Shown: piece after piece, positions 32,684-40,764 of the stretch
Layout of the letters: each line of letters begins with the position of its first letter
How positions within the stretch are numbered: the first letter of the stretch is position 1
NCBI RefSeq assembly: GCF_004458765.1
Contig: NZ_SPJX01000251.1
Span: 9,407-50,392 of the forward strand
Source of the DNA: Microvirga pakistanensis
Lineage (GTDB): Bacteria; Pseudomonadota; Alphaproteobacteria; Rhizobiales; Beijerinckiaceae
Direction of reading: 5' to 3'
Length of the DNA stretch: 40,986 nucleotides
Made by a program: the position numbers and the translations under genes
Notes under the pieces: model-generated
Seen by the model: only the letters and a program-made list of their open reading frames with translations
Told to the model about the DNA's origin: nothing
Database searches by the model: none

Positions 32684-33055
32684 CGAACACCTGCCCGGGA
32701 ACGCGGTCAAACAGTCTCGCCACCTGCGTCGTTGTCGCCCCTCGGTGACGCAGAGTACTCGGGAACGACGGCTTCTGGGCACCTTCCGGAGGTACGCCGA
32801 ACTTCTGCCAAGGCGCGACGAGCGGACCTTTATTTGGTTCTCTCAACATTATGTTTCTGCCCATTTCGGACGTTAGCCGTAGCCTGCGGACTGGAAGGAT
32901 TGGTGGATTCGAAGGCCGAGTGGGCGCAGCAACCGCCGAGGCGCCACCAGTTTATCTGACCCAATCCGCTCAGGAAATCCAAGTACAGCATCGCCAATTC
33001 GCCCAATTGGCGCTACGCTGGGCCGGTGCCGCCCGGATGCCATAGGCGCCGAACC
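32491..33055. other. Gene-poor stretch
   Basis: About 565 bases. Apart from the doubtful small frame at 32441-32683, several open frames on both strands have no recognisable content. No repeats, RNA genes or clear promoter boxes are seen. Confidence 0.45.
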
Positions 33056-33592
33056 ATGTCAGTGGGAACTATGCCAGCAGGACTGGCAAACGCCCTTTCG
33101 CACGCACGCCATCTGCCTCTTGGCACGCTGGTGTTCCTGCTGGCTGGAGCGCTGGCTCATGCGCAGACCCAGGCCACCTCTTCGAACCCCTTTGCCGGCT
33201 TTGCCGGATCATGGTCGGGCAGCGGCACGGTAGCCCTGTCGAACGGCACCACCGAACGCCTTCGCTGTCAGGCCACGTATGCGGTGACGTCCGCCGGCAC
33301 AAACCTTCGGCAGAATCTTCGCTGCACCAGCGACAGTTACAATTTCGAGCTCAGGACGGACATCAATGCCGAGGGAGGACGTGTCGCTGGCCTTTGGATG
33401 GAAACCACGCGCAACATGCAAGGGAGGATCTCCGGCCGGGTCTCGGCAGGACGGATCGATGCCGTGGCAGAGGGACCCGGCTTCTCGGCAGGAATTGCCA
33501 TGGCTCCTCAAGGTACGCGCCAAGCGGTGAGCATCCGCTCCCAGGGCACCGAGCTATCGCAGGTGTCGGTTACCATGGTCCGGGCTCGATAG
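33056..33592 (+). CDS. Secreted hypothetical protein
   Basis: The ATG at 33056 gives 178 residues; a second ATG at 33071 with GTGGGA upstream is equally likely. A signal peptide (SHARHLPLGTLVFLLAGALA, cleaved after HAQTQA) precedes a compact beta-rich domain: FAGFAGSWSGSGTVALSNGT, RLRCQATYAV, LRCTSDSYNFELRTDINAEG, GLWMETTRNMQGRISG. The two cysteines in RLRCQ and NLRCT could form a disulphide. It resembles unnamed periplasmic proteins of Hyphomicrobiales with lipocalin-like barrels, but I cannot name a family. It lies 43 bases before the MCE gene on the same strand, so the two may be co-transcribed and both act in the cell envelope. Confidence 0.8.
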   Translation: MSVGTMPAGLANALSHARHLPLGTLVFLLAGALAHAQTQATSSNPFAGFAGSWSGSGTVALSNGTTERLRCQATYAVTSAGTNLRQNLRCTSDSYNFELRTDINAEGGRVAGLWMETTRNMQGRISGRVSAGRIDAVAEGPGFSAGIAMAPQGTRQAVSIRSQGTELSQVSVTMVRAR

Positions 33593-33635
33593 CCGGGATG
33601 TTCGAGCGTTTCAGGAGTTTTGCGAAGGCGCAAAC

Positions 33636-34754
33636 ATGGAGACACAGGCGCGGTTCTCGCTCATCGGACTGTTCACGCTTTGTGTGGTCGCGGCCGCCTT
33701 TGGTTTTGTGTACTGGCTGCGCGGCACCGGCGGATTCAGCGACCGTGAAATCTATCGCGTCGTGTTCGAGACCCCCGTCACAGGGGTGCTGCCGGGCTCG
33801 CCGGTCCTGTTCAACGGCATTGCGGTCGGGGAGGTCGCCGACCTGCGGCTCAACCCGGGTGACCCCAATCAGGTGATCGCCACACTTTCCCTTGACCGCA
33901 GCACTCCCGTCAGGAGCGACACTCAGGCCGGCCTCGTATCCCAAGGCCTCATGGGTGCGCCGACCATCGCCCTCCAAGGCGGCACGCCCACCGCGCCGCG
34001 CCCCAGCTCAACGGGAGGTGCACCTGTTCTGAAGGCGGATCCGGACGCGAGCCAGGATCTGAGCCAGGCGGCGCGGGGAGCCTTGCGGCGCCTCGATACT
34101 CTGATTGCCGATAATGCGGAACCGCTGCACGGCATCCTTGCCAATCTCAATGCCTTCTCAGAGGCTCTCGCGCGCAATTCCGGCCGCCTCGACCGGATCC
34201 TGGACGCCCTTGAGCGCCTTGGCGGCGGAGGGCCCTCCAAAGCGCCGGCCAGGATCTACGACCTGTCGGCGCCCCGCGCCTTCCCACCCGTCGACAAGGT
34301 TGCAAGCGGGCAGCTGGCGATCCCAGAGCCGAGCGCGATCGTTCTGTTCGACACACAAAAGATCCTCGTGCGGCCGCAGGAGGAAGAGAGCGTCGCACTG
34401 GACTCACAATGGAGTGATAGCCTGCCGAAGCTTCTGCAGTCAAAGATCATACAGAGCTTCGAGAATGCGAACTATCCGCAGGCTGTCGCGCGTCCCACGG
34501 AAGGCCTCACAGCTGACTACCAGCTCCTGATCGACATCCGCAGCTTTCAGGTGGAGCTGCTGCCCGAACCTAGCGCTGCTGTTGAGTTCTCGGCGAAGAT
34601 CCTGGCCGGAGACGGACGGCTCGTCGGCTCGCGCGTTGTGCACGCAAGCGTTCCGGTTCAGGCCACAGATGCGGCAGCGGCGGCGGCAGGCCTCAACGAG
34701 GCCTTCGGCAAGGCCGCAACTGAACTGGTGCTTTGGGTGTCGAATATCATTTAA
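33636..34754 (+). CDS. MCE (MlaD-like) protein fused to a PqiC-like transport auxiliary domain
   Basis: The 372-residue protein has an N-terminal membrane helix (FSLIGLFTLCVVAAAFGFVY) and a MCE domain at about residues 40-118: VFETPVTGVLPGSPVLFNGI, AVGEVADLRL, SQGLMGAPTIALQGG. A helical linker (about 130-200) follows. From about residue 207, YDLSAPRAFPPVDK, IVLFDTQKILVRPQ, WSDSLPKLLQSKIIQSFENA and the C-terminal AFGKAATELVLWV match the ABC-type transport auxiliary lipoprotein family (PqiC/YmbA). Normally this is a separate outer-membrane lipoprotein; here it has no lipobox of its own. MCE systems carry lipids between inner and outer membrane. No MlaE permease or MlaF ATPase gene is adjacent. 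The start has only a weak ribosome site. Confidence 0.87.
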   Translation: METQARFSLIGLFTLCVVAAAFGFVYWLRGTGGFSDREIYRVVFETPVTGVLPGSPVLFNGIAVGEVADLRLNPGDPNQVIATLSLDRSTPVRSDTQAGLVSQGLMGAPTIALQGGTPTAPRPSSTGGAPVLKADPDASQDLSQAARGALRRLDTLIADNAEPLHGILANLNAFSEALARNSGRLDRILDALERLGGGGPSKAPARIYDLSAPRAFPPVDKVASGQLAIPEPSAIVLFDTQKILVRPQEEESVALDSQWSDSLPKLLQSKIIQSFENANYPQAVARPTEGLTADYQLLIDIRSFQVELLPEPSAAVEFSAKILAGDGRLVGSRVVHASVPVQATDAAAAAAGLNEAFGKAATELVLWVSNII

Positions 34755-34822
34755 AGGACCCGATCTGACGCAGAACCATCAGCATCGGGCTTTGTGACCT
34801 CCTTCAACCGGCAGAGGAGGAC

Positions 34823-35070
34823 ATGATGGCTGGGTCGTCCGCCTCTTGATGATTGCAGCGGGTTTCGTGACGAGCTGGTTTGTGGCGAAAAACGGCGTGA
34901 ACTTCGGCGTCGTCCAGATGATGGCGGCGCTCCTGCTGCTGACGTTCATCCTGGCCGTGCTGGCGTTTTGGCCGTCCCGCCGGACGGTCGGGCTCAATCG
35001 CCTACAGAGATCCCGACAGCTGATGTCATGCGCCTGTTCGCCAATGGGATTCGAACACGGGCGAACCTGA
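34823..35070 (+). pseudogene. Small membrane protein with a probable 1-base frameshift at its start
   Basis: An ideal ribosome site (AGAGGAGG) precedes the ATG at 34823, but that frame stops after eight codons. The coding content, MIAAGFVTSWFVAKNGVNFG and VVQMMAALLLLTFILAVLAF then WPSRR, lies in another frame that is open from before 34846 and could start only at TTG 34846 or ATG 34849, about 28 bases from the ribosome site. Adding one base near 34830 would join them (MMAWVVRLLMIAAGF). The protein would be a short two-segment membrane protein of unknown function, of a kind common in this bacterial group. Confidence 0.45.
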
Positions 35071-35076
35071 AGCCAT

Positions 35077-35504
35077 GTGACCGGAGGTTTTGCGAGGAAC
35101 CCCGCCCTTCGCAGCGAGATCCTCGCCATCCTGGATGGCGCGAACGACATGACCCCCGCGACCACCCGCCCCGACGGCTACCCGCAGGCGACAACGGTGA
35201 GCTACACCCACGATGGATTGACCCTCTACCTCGGCTGTGGGGCTTCTCGCAGAAGGCCCAGAACCCGGTGGGCAATGACCGAGTCTCGTCGGCGATCAAT
35301 CTACCCTATGTGAATTGGGGCGAGATCCGCGCCGTGTCGGTGGGCGGCCGGGCGACATAGGTCAACGACCCGGGCGAGGTCGAGCACGCGGCGCGGCTCC
35401 TGGCGCGGAATTTCCCCGAAGGGATCACTGAGTATGCATATGACGTGCTGCTGGGCGTTGCCTTCTTCCGCGTCACGCCGGAGGTGATTTCTGTGCTCGA
35501 CTAA
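35077..35504 (+). pseudogene. Pyridoxamine 5'-phosphate oxidase-like (PPOX) pseudogene
   Basis: The first frame reads RNPALRSEILAILDGANDMT, PATTRPDGYPQATTVSYTHD and GLTLYLGCGA, the N-terminal part of a flavin-binding split-barrel (PPOX-type) protein. Near 35245 one base appears lost and the reading moves to another frame: QKAQNPVGNDRVSSAINLPY, NWGEIRAVSVGGRAT. A tag then stops it at 35358-35360, after which the same frame continues VNDPGEVEHAARLLARNFPE and FRVTPEVISVLD to a taa at 35502. One frameshift and one internal stop show the gene is dead, though most of the body is still recognisable, so the decay is recent. Confidence 0.8.
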
Positions 35505-36056
35505 CGCAGGGGCTTTGGGCACACGGACCTAGTCAGCGCTGCCGGCGCCTTGGCAGAGGCTCCCGACATTGTCGATGCCAAATGAGGAGGCGCAACGAGG
35601 TGGCGAAGCTGAACTTTCCCCTGATGCGCGTGCAGGCGGAGCACGTAGGTTCTGTATGACAGTCAACGCGATGGGCTGAGGATACGGCTGTTGGCTTGGT
35701 GAGAGTCGTCCAGATAGGAACGTGGGATGCGGCAGCGCGGACTAAGCGTTGATCGGCCAAAACCAACAGTCCGTCTACCGCTTTGGAGGTAGGAGCAAGC
35801 CTATGTATCAATAGCGCCCCCTACCGGCCCTCCGAGACTGATGACATCAGCCGCTAGGTGCAGGTTGTCCGTGAGTTCGCTGGGACGATCTCGGAATTAG
35901 GCCGGACTTCCGAGAAGTGGCGAAGAGCCGACCATTATACAGCCCGCTTACGGCCTCTTTGACCCAAGATGACCTTCAAGTCGCGAGTGGTTCGATGGAA
36001 GGTGCTATAATCCGCAGCAGAGTGGTTATACCTGAGCATCCTGATGGAGCCGAGGC
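35505..36056. other. Intergenic stretch
   Basis: About 550 bases. The first 80 continue the dead PPOX frame (RRGFGHTDLVSA). After that nothing protein-like is seen on either strand. A TATAAT lies at 36006-36011. Confidence 0.5.
36006..36011 (+). promoter_or_regulatory. Possible -10 box (TATAAT) of the 145-residue gene
   Basis: A perfect TATAAT sits 46 bases before the ATG at 36057. No convincing TTGAC-type box stands 16-18 bases upstream (the nearest ttgacc is at about 35959, too far), so this is only a candidate. Confidence 0.3.
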
Positions 36057-36494
36057 ATGAGCGATCAGTGGCAATACCAGTTGCGGCTCTACTTAGCTCA
36101 CGAGCTTGCGGAGACTGCACGGCATGATGCAGGCGCTCCGGCGCTCGGAACGCTGCGCCGCATCCTAGAAAAGCACGACGCAACCATGAAATGCCAACTC
36201 GATGCTTTTGCAAACTATGTGGCGCAGGCCGAGGCGGATGGGGTCGAGCGCTACCCACTCTACGAATGGACTAAGGCAACCATCGAGGATCCTGTAAAGA
36301 AGGCCAAACACCTCAAATCGTTTGCTCTCCACATCAAAGGCAGGGAAGTCTACCCGAAGGAGGAGGCGGATGCCCTGGAGGCTGATTTACGACCCCTGGT
36401 GGATGGCACGGCGATCACACGATTGTCGCGTCACGACACAAACCCCGCCAATAACCCCCAGATGCCAGACCGCTTTCGCAAACCCCAGGCATAG
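36057..36494 (+). CDS. Hypothetical 145-residue soluble protein
   Basis: The ATG at 36057 starts MSDQWQYQLRLYLAHELAET. The protein is helical with a charged middle (TLRRILEKHDATMKCQLDAF, YVAQAEADGVERYPLYEWTK) and a C-terminal part including SFALHIKGREVYPKEEADAL. It has no signal peptide, membrane segment or familiar motif. Codon use and a plausible upstream region suggest a real gene, and similar unnamed proteins probably occur in related genera, though I cannot place it in a family. Confidence 0.65.
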   Translation: MSDQWQYQLRLYLAHELAETARHDAGAPALGTLRRILEKHDATMKCQLDAFANYVAQAEADGVERYPLYEWTKATIEDPVKKAKHLKSFALHIKGREVYPKEEADALEADLRPLVDGTAITRLSRHDTNPANNPQMPDRFRKPQA

Positions 36495-36699
36495 TGAGTT
36501 TCAGCCACCATAGGACGCCCGGTCTGCTTTGAGAGCAATGTCAGACATCCACCAGCCCTCCTTGCCCAAGCGCATTCCCCTGGAGCTTGCCGTACTCGAA
36601 AAGCAGGCACCCTTGAGTTGCGTGAACACAAGGTGCTGCGAGACGATCATAGATCGCTCGGTACCGACGACATCAGGAACGCGTCGGCGCTCTTCATGA

Positions 36700-36987
36700 T
36701 CAAGCCTCATGCACGATCCGATCGCCGGCCGGGTCGCCACCCGCCGGGAGGATGCATAGCGCCTCAGCGGCGGCCTGGCGGGCATCCGCCAGTTCCATTC
36801 GGGGACAGCGGGCGAGGGTGAGCTTGCGAGGCTTGCCGTCGGCCTTATGGCGGACGCTCCAACTTTTGGCGCGACCGGGCTCAAGGATGAGGTAGAGACC
36901 GACCGACGCCTCGTCGGGGATCTCCAACCCCCTGGCTGGATCCCGTTTGAGGTTCTCGATGATCTTCTGGTTCAGCGGGCGCGCCAT
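36700..36987 (-). pseudogene. N-terminal remnant of a second tyrosine integrase (DUF4102)
   Basis: The 95-residue frame MARPLNQKIIENLKRDPARG, GLYLILEPGRAKSWSVRHKA, GKPRKLTLARCPRMELADAR lines up residue by residue with the start of the integrase at 22976-24229 (LTARSVENIKPDPSRR, YLVVQPSGAKSWAVRY, GKPKKFTLGPYPRLSL). After RIVHEA it stops, and no core or catalytic domain follows in any frame. It is therefore the arm-binding domain of a lost integrase, pointing to an older element once inserted here. No tRNA gene or attachment repeat is visible beside it. Confidence 0.8.
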
Positions 36988-37347
36988 CAGTCACCTGTGT
37001 CACGGATGGAGGCTGGCCAGCCGTGTTTCCCGCGTCAGGGCCGGGGCCTATCCTCTGGCCGCATGGGAAGCAGCAGAATAGCAAAGTTTAGGGTGTGGTG
37101 ATCAACGGCATGGACTGAGGATCGCGGATTGAGCAGTACGTGGTTTCTGGCAGGCGGCACCATGGGCCCCGCAGCTGTCCACCAGACCCACTCTAAATAG
37201 TTATCGAACAGGTGCTGGCTTCTGCTGACCAAGAAGCCATGCTACCTTTACTTCAAAGAGTCTTCGAAGTGCCCCTCGCAGTACTTCGGTTCAGGCCCTG
37301 GACCGAAATGTAACATCGCAAGTTCAAGGCGAGCCTGAGAGGCTGAA
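36988..37347. other. Intergenic stretch
   Basis: About 360 bases with no gene I can support. It contains a perfect 12-base palindrome (ggctggccagcc, 37011-37022) 24 bases upstream of the integrase remnant and nothing resembling a tRNA. Confidence 0.5.
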
Positions 37348-39213
37348 ATGACGCAAGATCCGGACGGGCCGGTTATTGGGAAACGTACCACCGGATGTCG
37401 CGTCGACATCCATATCAAGAATAAGGGTGACGTTCACGTCCACGCCTGCTGCTCGGACGATAAGGATGCGACGAAATCCCCCTGCCCGGGCGAGGAGGTG
37501 CCACCCCGCATCGTGGGTGCCTGCATTCCGCTTGGGTTGGGTTGCAAGCCGAAGCAGAGCCGCACTCATAAGCTCGAGCGGCTGCGCGCCCGCACCTCCA
37601 TTCCGAGCGTATTGGCTGCATCGTTTTTCCAGACGGCACGACGGCATCTGGCGGGACACAATGCAGCAAACGATTTCGAAGCCGCAGTCTTTCCAGTGTT
37701 TGAAAACATGTCGCCCACGGTTCGGGCGGTCCTGGCGTGCGCGGTCGACAGCTACAGGACGACGGAGCCCGATTTGCGAGATGCGGGGCTGGAGCCATCG
37801 CTCCTTGCTGATCCCACCAAGCCCGTGGATATGGCGACACTAACGACGGCAGTCGTCCAGGAGATAAAGCTGCGGTCTGCCGAGGCGGCGTTCGGAGACG
37901 CCGCCGCGCTCCAAGAGCGGCCGGGTCTCAATCGATTCTTCAACCCTGGCGGCGAGTTCTTCGAGGCCCAGCTGCAGATTTGCCGGGTCAATAACCTCCG
38001 TACGGCCTCCCATCGACCTCCCATATCGCTGGGCGACAGGCTCCCGGCGGAGATCCAGCAAAAATGCGCGCTTGTGCTGGGCGCCGACGGGGTAATTCGG
38101 CAGAACTGCAGCGTCCAAACCGGCAACTGCCCGGGCAATGAATTGCCCGACTCGGTTTGCGCGAGGGTGCCCGACGTCGCCAACGGTGACAGCGTGATGC
38201 TGAGCGGCGTCAACTTCATGAACCTCGACATCAAAGTGCGCCTGAAGGCGCGGGACGGGTCTGGCTCTGCGGAAGTGGATGCGCATGTCTTTGGCGATCT
38301 GACCACCCCCTTGTCTGAGCAGATCAACGGACAGACAGCGCTTATTCGCGATTGCCGCGTGAAAGATCAGTTGAGCTTCGTCATACCGGACGACCTGCCC
38401 CCTGGCATCTATGAGTTGCAACTGGCGATGCCAAACACCACCGGACTTCCGATTTTCGGCCCAACGGTGCTGTCGAACGTTGAGTTCATCAACATCGTGC
38501 CGCCGGAGACGGCACGGTTTCAGATAGTCGCGGAGCGGTTGCGCGCTCGGCAGGAGACTTCGCCGCAGTCCTTCGGTTCAGACGAGGTCGCGCTCACTTT
38601 CCTCGCAGCGGAGCTTCTGCCAGACGGATCAACCGGCTCGTTGCAGAAGCTTACGAAGCGTTTCAGCGATGTCGATTCAGGTGAGAACCGGACAATCGAG
38701 CAACCCGTATTCAACCAGTCCCAGCCGGCACTCGGGTTGGCGATGAGTGTGGTCGGCTTCGAGGTCGACAGTGAGCGCGCGTTTCGTGAGCAGCTGAACG
38801 ATTTCCAGGACGCCTTCGTCGACTATCTGAGTCGGGCGTGGGAGAAGTTGAAAGAGACGCTGTCGGCCGGGGCAGGGGCAGCGATCAAGGCCCTTGGCTT
38901 CGTCAAGGGAGCGATCGCGATCGCCATCGCCGCCGTGGTGGGCATTGCCGTCATAGCCGTCATTGCGCGCTGGGCGCCGGCGGACCTGATCATGGATGAC
39001 GCGATCGGATTCTCGGTCATCGAGCTGGCGGAACTAACCAACGTTGATTTGCCGATCAGTGGTATCACGAGGCACCCATCACCCCAGGATCTAGAGGTGG
39101 TGGTGACACCACTCGGCAAGACCGCGTTAACATATCGGGAGTTCCGCGAGTACGTGGCCGAGGACGAGGATAGCCGCTACGAAGTTCACTTGCGCTACAA
39201 CAGAACGGCGTAG
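37348..39213 (+). CDS. Unrecognised 621-residue protein with a C-terminal hydrophobic segment
   Basis: The ATG at 37348 follows GAGAGG. There is no signal peptide. The first 70 residues are rich in Cys (CRVDIHIKN, HVHACCSDD, SPCPGEE, GACIPLGLGC) and could bind metal or form disulphides. A helical part follows. Residues about 285-390 look like an immunoglobulin-type (IPT/TIG-like) sandwich: GDSVMLSGVNFMNLDIKVRL, FVIPDDLPPGIYELQLAMPN. A third part contains KRFSDVDSGENRTIEQPV and VGFEVDSERAFREQLNDFQD. Residues about 510-545 are a Gly/Ala/Ile-rich hydrophobic stretch (IAIAIAAVVGIAVIAVIA). The end reads YREFREYVAEDEDSRYEVHL. It could be a membrane-acting or secreted protein, but I do not recognise it. 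Confidence 0.75.
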   Translation: MTQDPDGPVIGKRTTGCRVDIHIKNKGDVHVHACCSDDKDATKSPCPGEEVPPRIVGACIPLGLGCKPKQSRTHKLERLRARTSIPSVLAASFFQTARRHLAGHNAANDFEAAVFPVFENMSPTVRAVLACAVDSYRTTEPDLRDAGLEPSLLADPTKPVDMATLTTAVVQEIKLRSAEAAFGDAAALQERPGLNRFFNPGGEFFEAQLQICRVNNLRTASHRPPISLGDRLPAEIQQKCALVLGADGVIRQNCSVQTGNCPGNELPDSVCARVPDVANGDSVMLSGVNFMNLDIKVRLKARDGSGSAEVDAHVFGDLTTPLSEQINGQTALIRDCRVKDQLSFVIPDDLPPGIYELQLAMPNTTGLPIFGPTVLSNVEFINIVPPETARFQIVAERLRARQETSPQSFGSDEVALTFLAAELLPDGSTGSLQKLTKRFSDVDSGENRTIEQPVFNQSQPALGLAMSVVGFEVDSERAFREQLNDFQDAFVDYLSRAWEKLKETLSAGAGAAIKALGFVKGAIAIAIAAVVGIAVIAVIARWAPADLIMDDAIGFSVIELAELTNVDLPISGITRHPSPQDLEVVVTPLGKTALTYREFREYVAEDEDSRYEVHLRYNRTA

Positions 39214-39480
39214 CGCTTCGCAAAAAGGACGAACGGATTCAAATTCACGGCCATATATCAAGACAGATGTTCGGGTGTTGTCACTTTGACTCGGCCTGAG
39301 GGGAGAGCGCGTAGGCGGGCTGACATGATCAATCCCGCCAGCCGCTAGCATCACCGGTTTCCGTTCCAGATCTTCGCCAATCCGGTCCGGGTGCATTTCG
39401 GCAGCCGTCTCGTGCATGTGATGTCGGGTGTCCTGCCCAGCTGCAGCTCGAAGGCTGCATCATGCCGGAAGGGAGAGTGC

Positions 39481-40764
39481 ATGATCCAGAACTCGGAGCC
39501 CCACCCGTTGCGAGAGCGTGTTCTTGCGGAGGTTCACGCCCGCCCTTTCTCTCCCATCTCAACCCCAAGGCGACTCCTGCATCTTGCCTATGTGACAAAC
39601 CCGGATGCAGCAGCTGTCCATTGGGGCGCGCTGACGGAGCTTTGTGCGTGCTGCGGCTCACCTGGTCCGACAATCGATGCGAAACACCTTCGCATAGAGG
39701 TGCCAGAGGGTGTCCTAGTATGGGAGAGCCATTCGGAGTTTACCACTTGCACCTGGGAGTTCACGGTCCCGGACTGTTCCGCGGCGGAGCCGTTCCATCC
39801 GTCTGCAAATTTCTTCCTGAGGCAGGTGAGGCAACTGCCACCTCCGGGTCAACTTCTTGTTGCCGTCGACCTGCATCTCGTTCCGGGCGGCGATATCCGG
39901 GCCAGTTTGCAGGAAGTCTTTGGCCAGACGCAGATCGCAGCCTCGGAAGCGGAGGAGAGCAGGGCTCTCATTGCAACGGATTTCAAGCCGGATGCCGACG
40001 GCTGGGTGCGGGTTCTGACCATCAACCGCGGCCTGACGCCGGACCAAGCTGGAGCGCTGGTGCAAAGGGTGCTCGAAATCGAGACCTACCGGACATTCGC
40101 CCTCCTTGGGTTGCCGGAGGCGCAGGCGCTGGCGCCGTCGATACGCCGGATCGAGGTTGAGCTGCCGGATCTTCTGCGGCAGATGCGGGAGAGTGACGAT
40201 TTCGAGGCCAATCACCGACTTCTCAACCGCATCACGGCACTTGCGGCGGAGCTGGAGGCCGGTGCGGCCGCCAGTCTCTACCGCTTCGGAGCAACGCGGG
40301 CCTATGACGAGCTCGTTCGCCTGCGTCTGAATGCCATCGGCGAGCGCCCGGCGTCAGGGATGCAAAGCTGGTCCGGCTTCCTGTCCCGCCGATTGAATCC
40401 CGCCATGCGTACCTGCGCCTCGACTGAGGAGCGGCAGGTCAACCTGTCGCGCAAGCTCGCTCGTGCGGCGCAGCTTCTGCGAGCGCGCGTGGACGTGGCC
40501 CTAGAGCAGCAGAACCGCAGCCTGCTCGAAGCCATGAACGAGCGCGCCCGGACCCAGCTCCGACTGCAGCAGACGGTCGAAGGACTATCGGTCGCCGCGA
40601 TCACATACTATGTTGCGAGTCTGGCCCATCTCTTGTTTGAAGGCGCGCATGCGGCCGACCTTCACGTGGATCCCAATGTGGCGACCGCGTTCACCGTACC
40701 GTTCGCCCTCATCGGAGTGGCCTGGCTGGTTCGGCGGATCCGCCGGAGCCACAGCATTGATTGA
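39481..40764 (+). CDS. DUF3422 family membrane protein
   Basis: The ATG at 39481 follows AAGGGAGAG and gives 427 residues; the frame opens at 39391 without a better start. The N-terminal half has the DUF3422 landmarks PLRERVLAEVHARPFSPIST and PRRLLHLAY, followed by WESHSEFTTCTWEF. A long helical middle (ALAAELEAGAAASLYRFGAT) leads to coiled coil around LARAAQLLRARVDVALEQQN. The C-terminus carries two membrane segments, TVEGLSVAAITYYVASLAHL and TAFTVPFALIGVAWLVRRIR. These features and the length match this family of inner-membrane proteins, common in proteobacteria and of unknown function. It stands alone after the 621-residue gene. Confidence 0.92.
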   Translation: MIQNSEPHPLRERVLAEVHARPFSPISTPRRLLHLAYVTNPDAAAVHWGALTELCACCGSPGPTIDAKHLRIEVPEGVLVWESHSEFTTCTWEFTVPDCSAAEPFHPSANFFLRQVRQLPPPGQLLVAVDLHLVPGGDIRASLQEVFGQTQIAASEAEESRALIATDFKPDADGWVRVLTINRGLTPDQAGALVQRVLEIETYRTFALLGLPEAQALAPSIRRIEVELPDLLRQMRESDDFEANHRLLNRITALAAELEAGAAASLYRFGATRAYDELVRLRLNAIGERPASGMQSWSGFLSRRLNPAMRTCASTEERQVNLSRKLARAAQLLRARVDVALEQQNRSLLEAMNERARTQLRLQQTVEGLSVAAITYYVASLAHLLFEGAHAADLHVDPNVATAFTVPFALIGVAWLVRRIRRSHSID

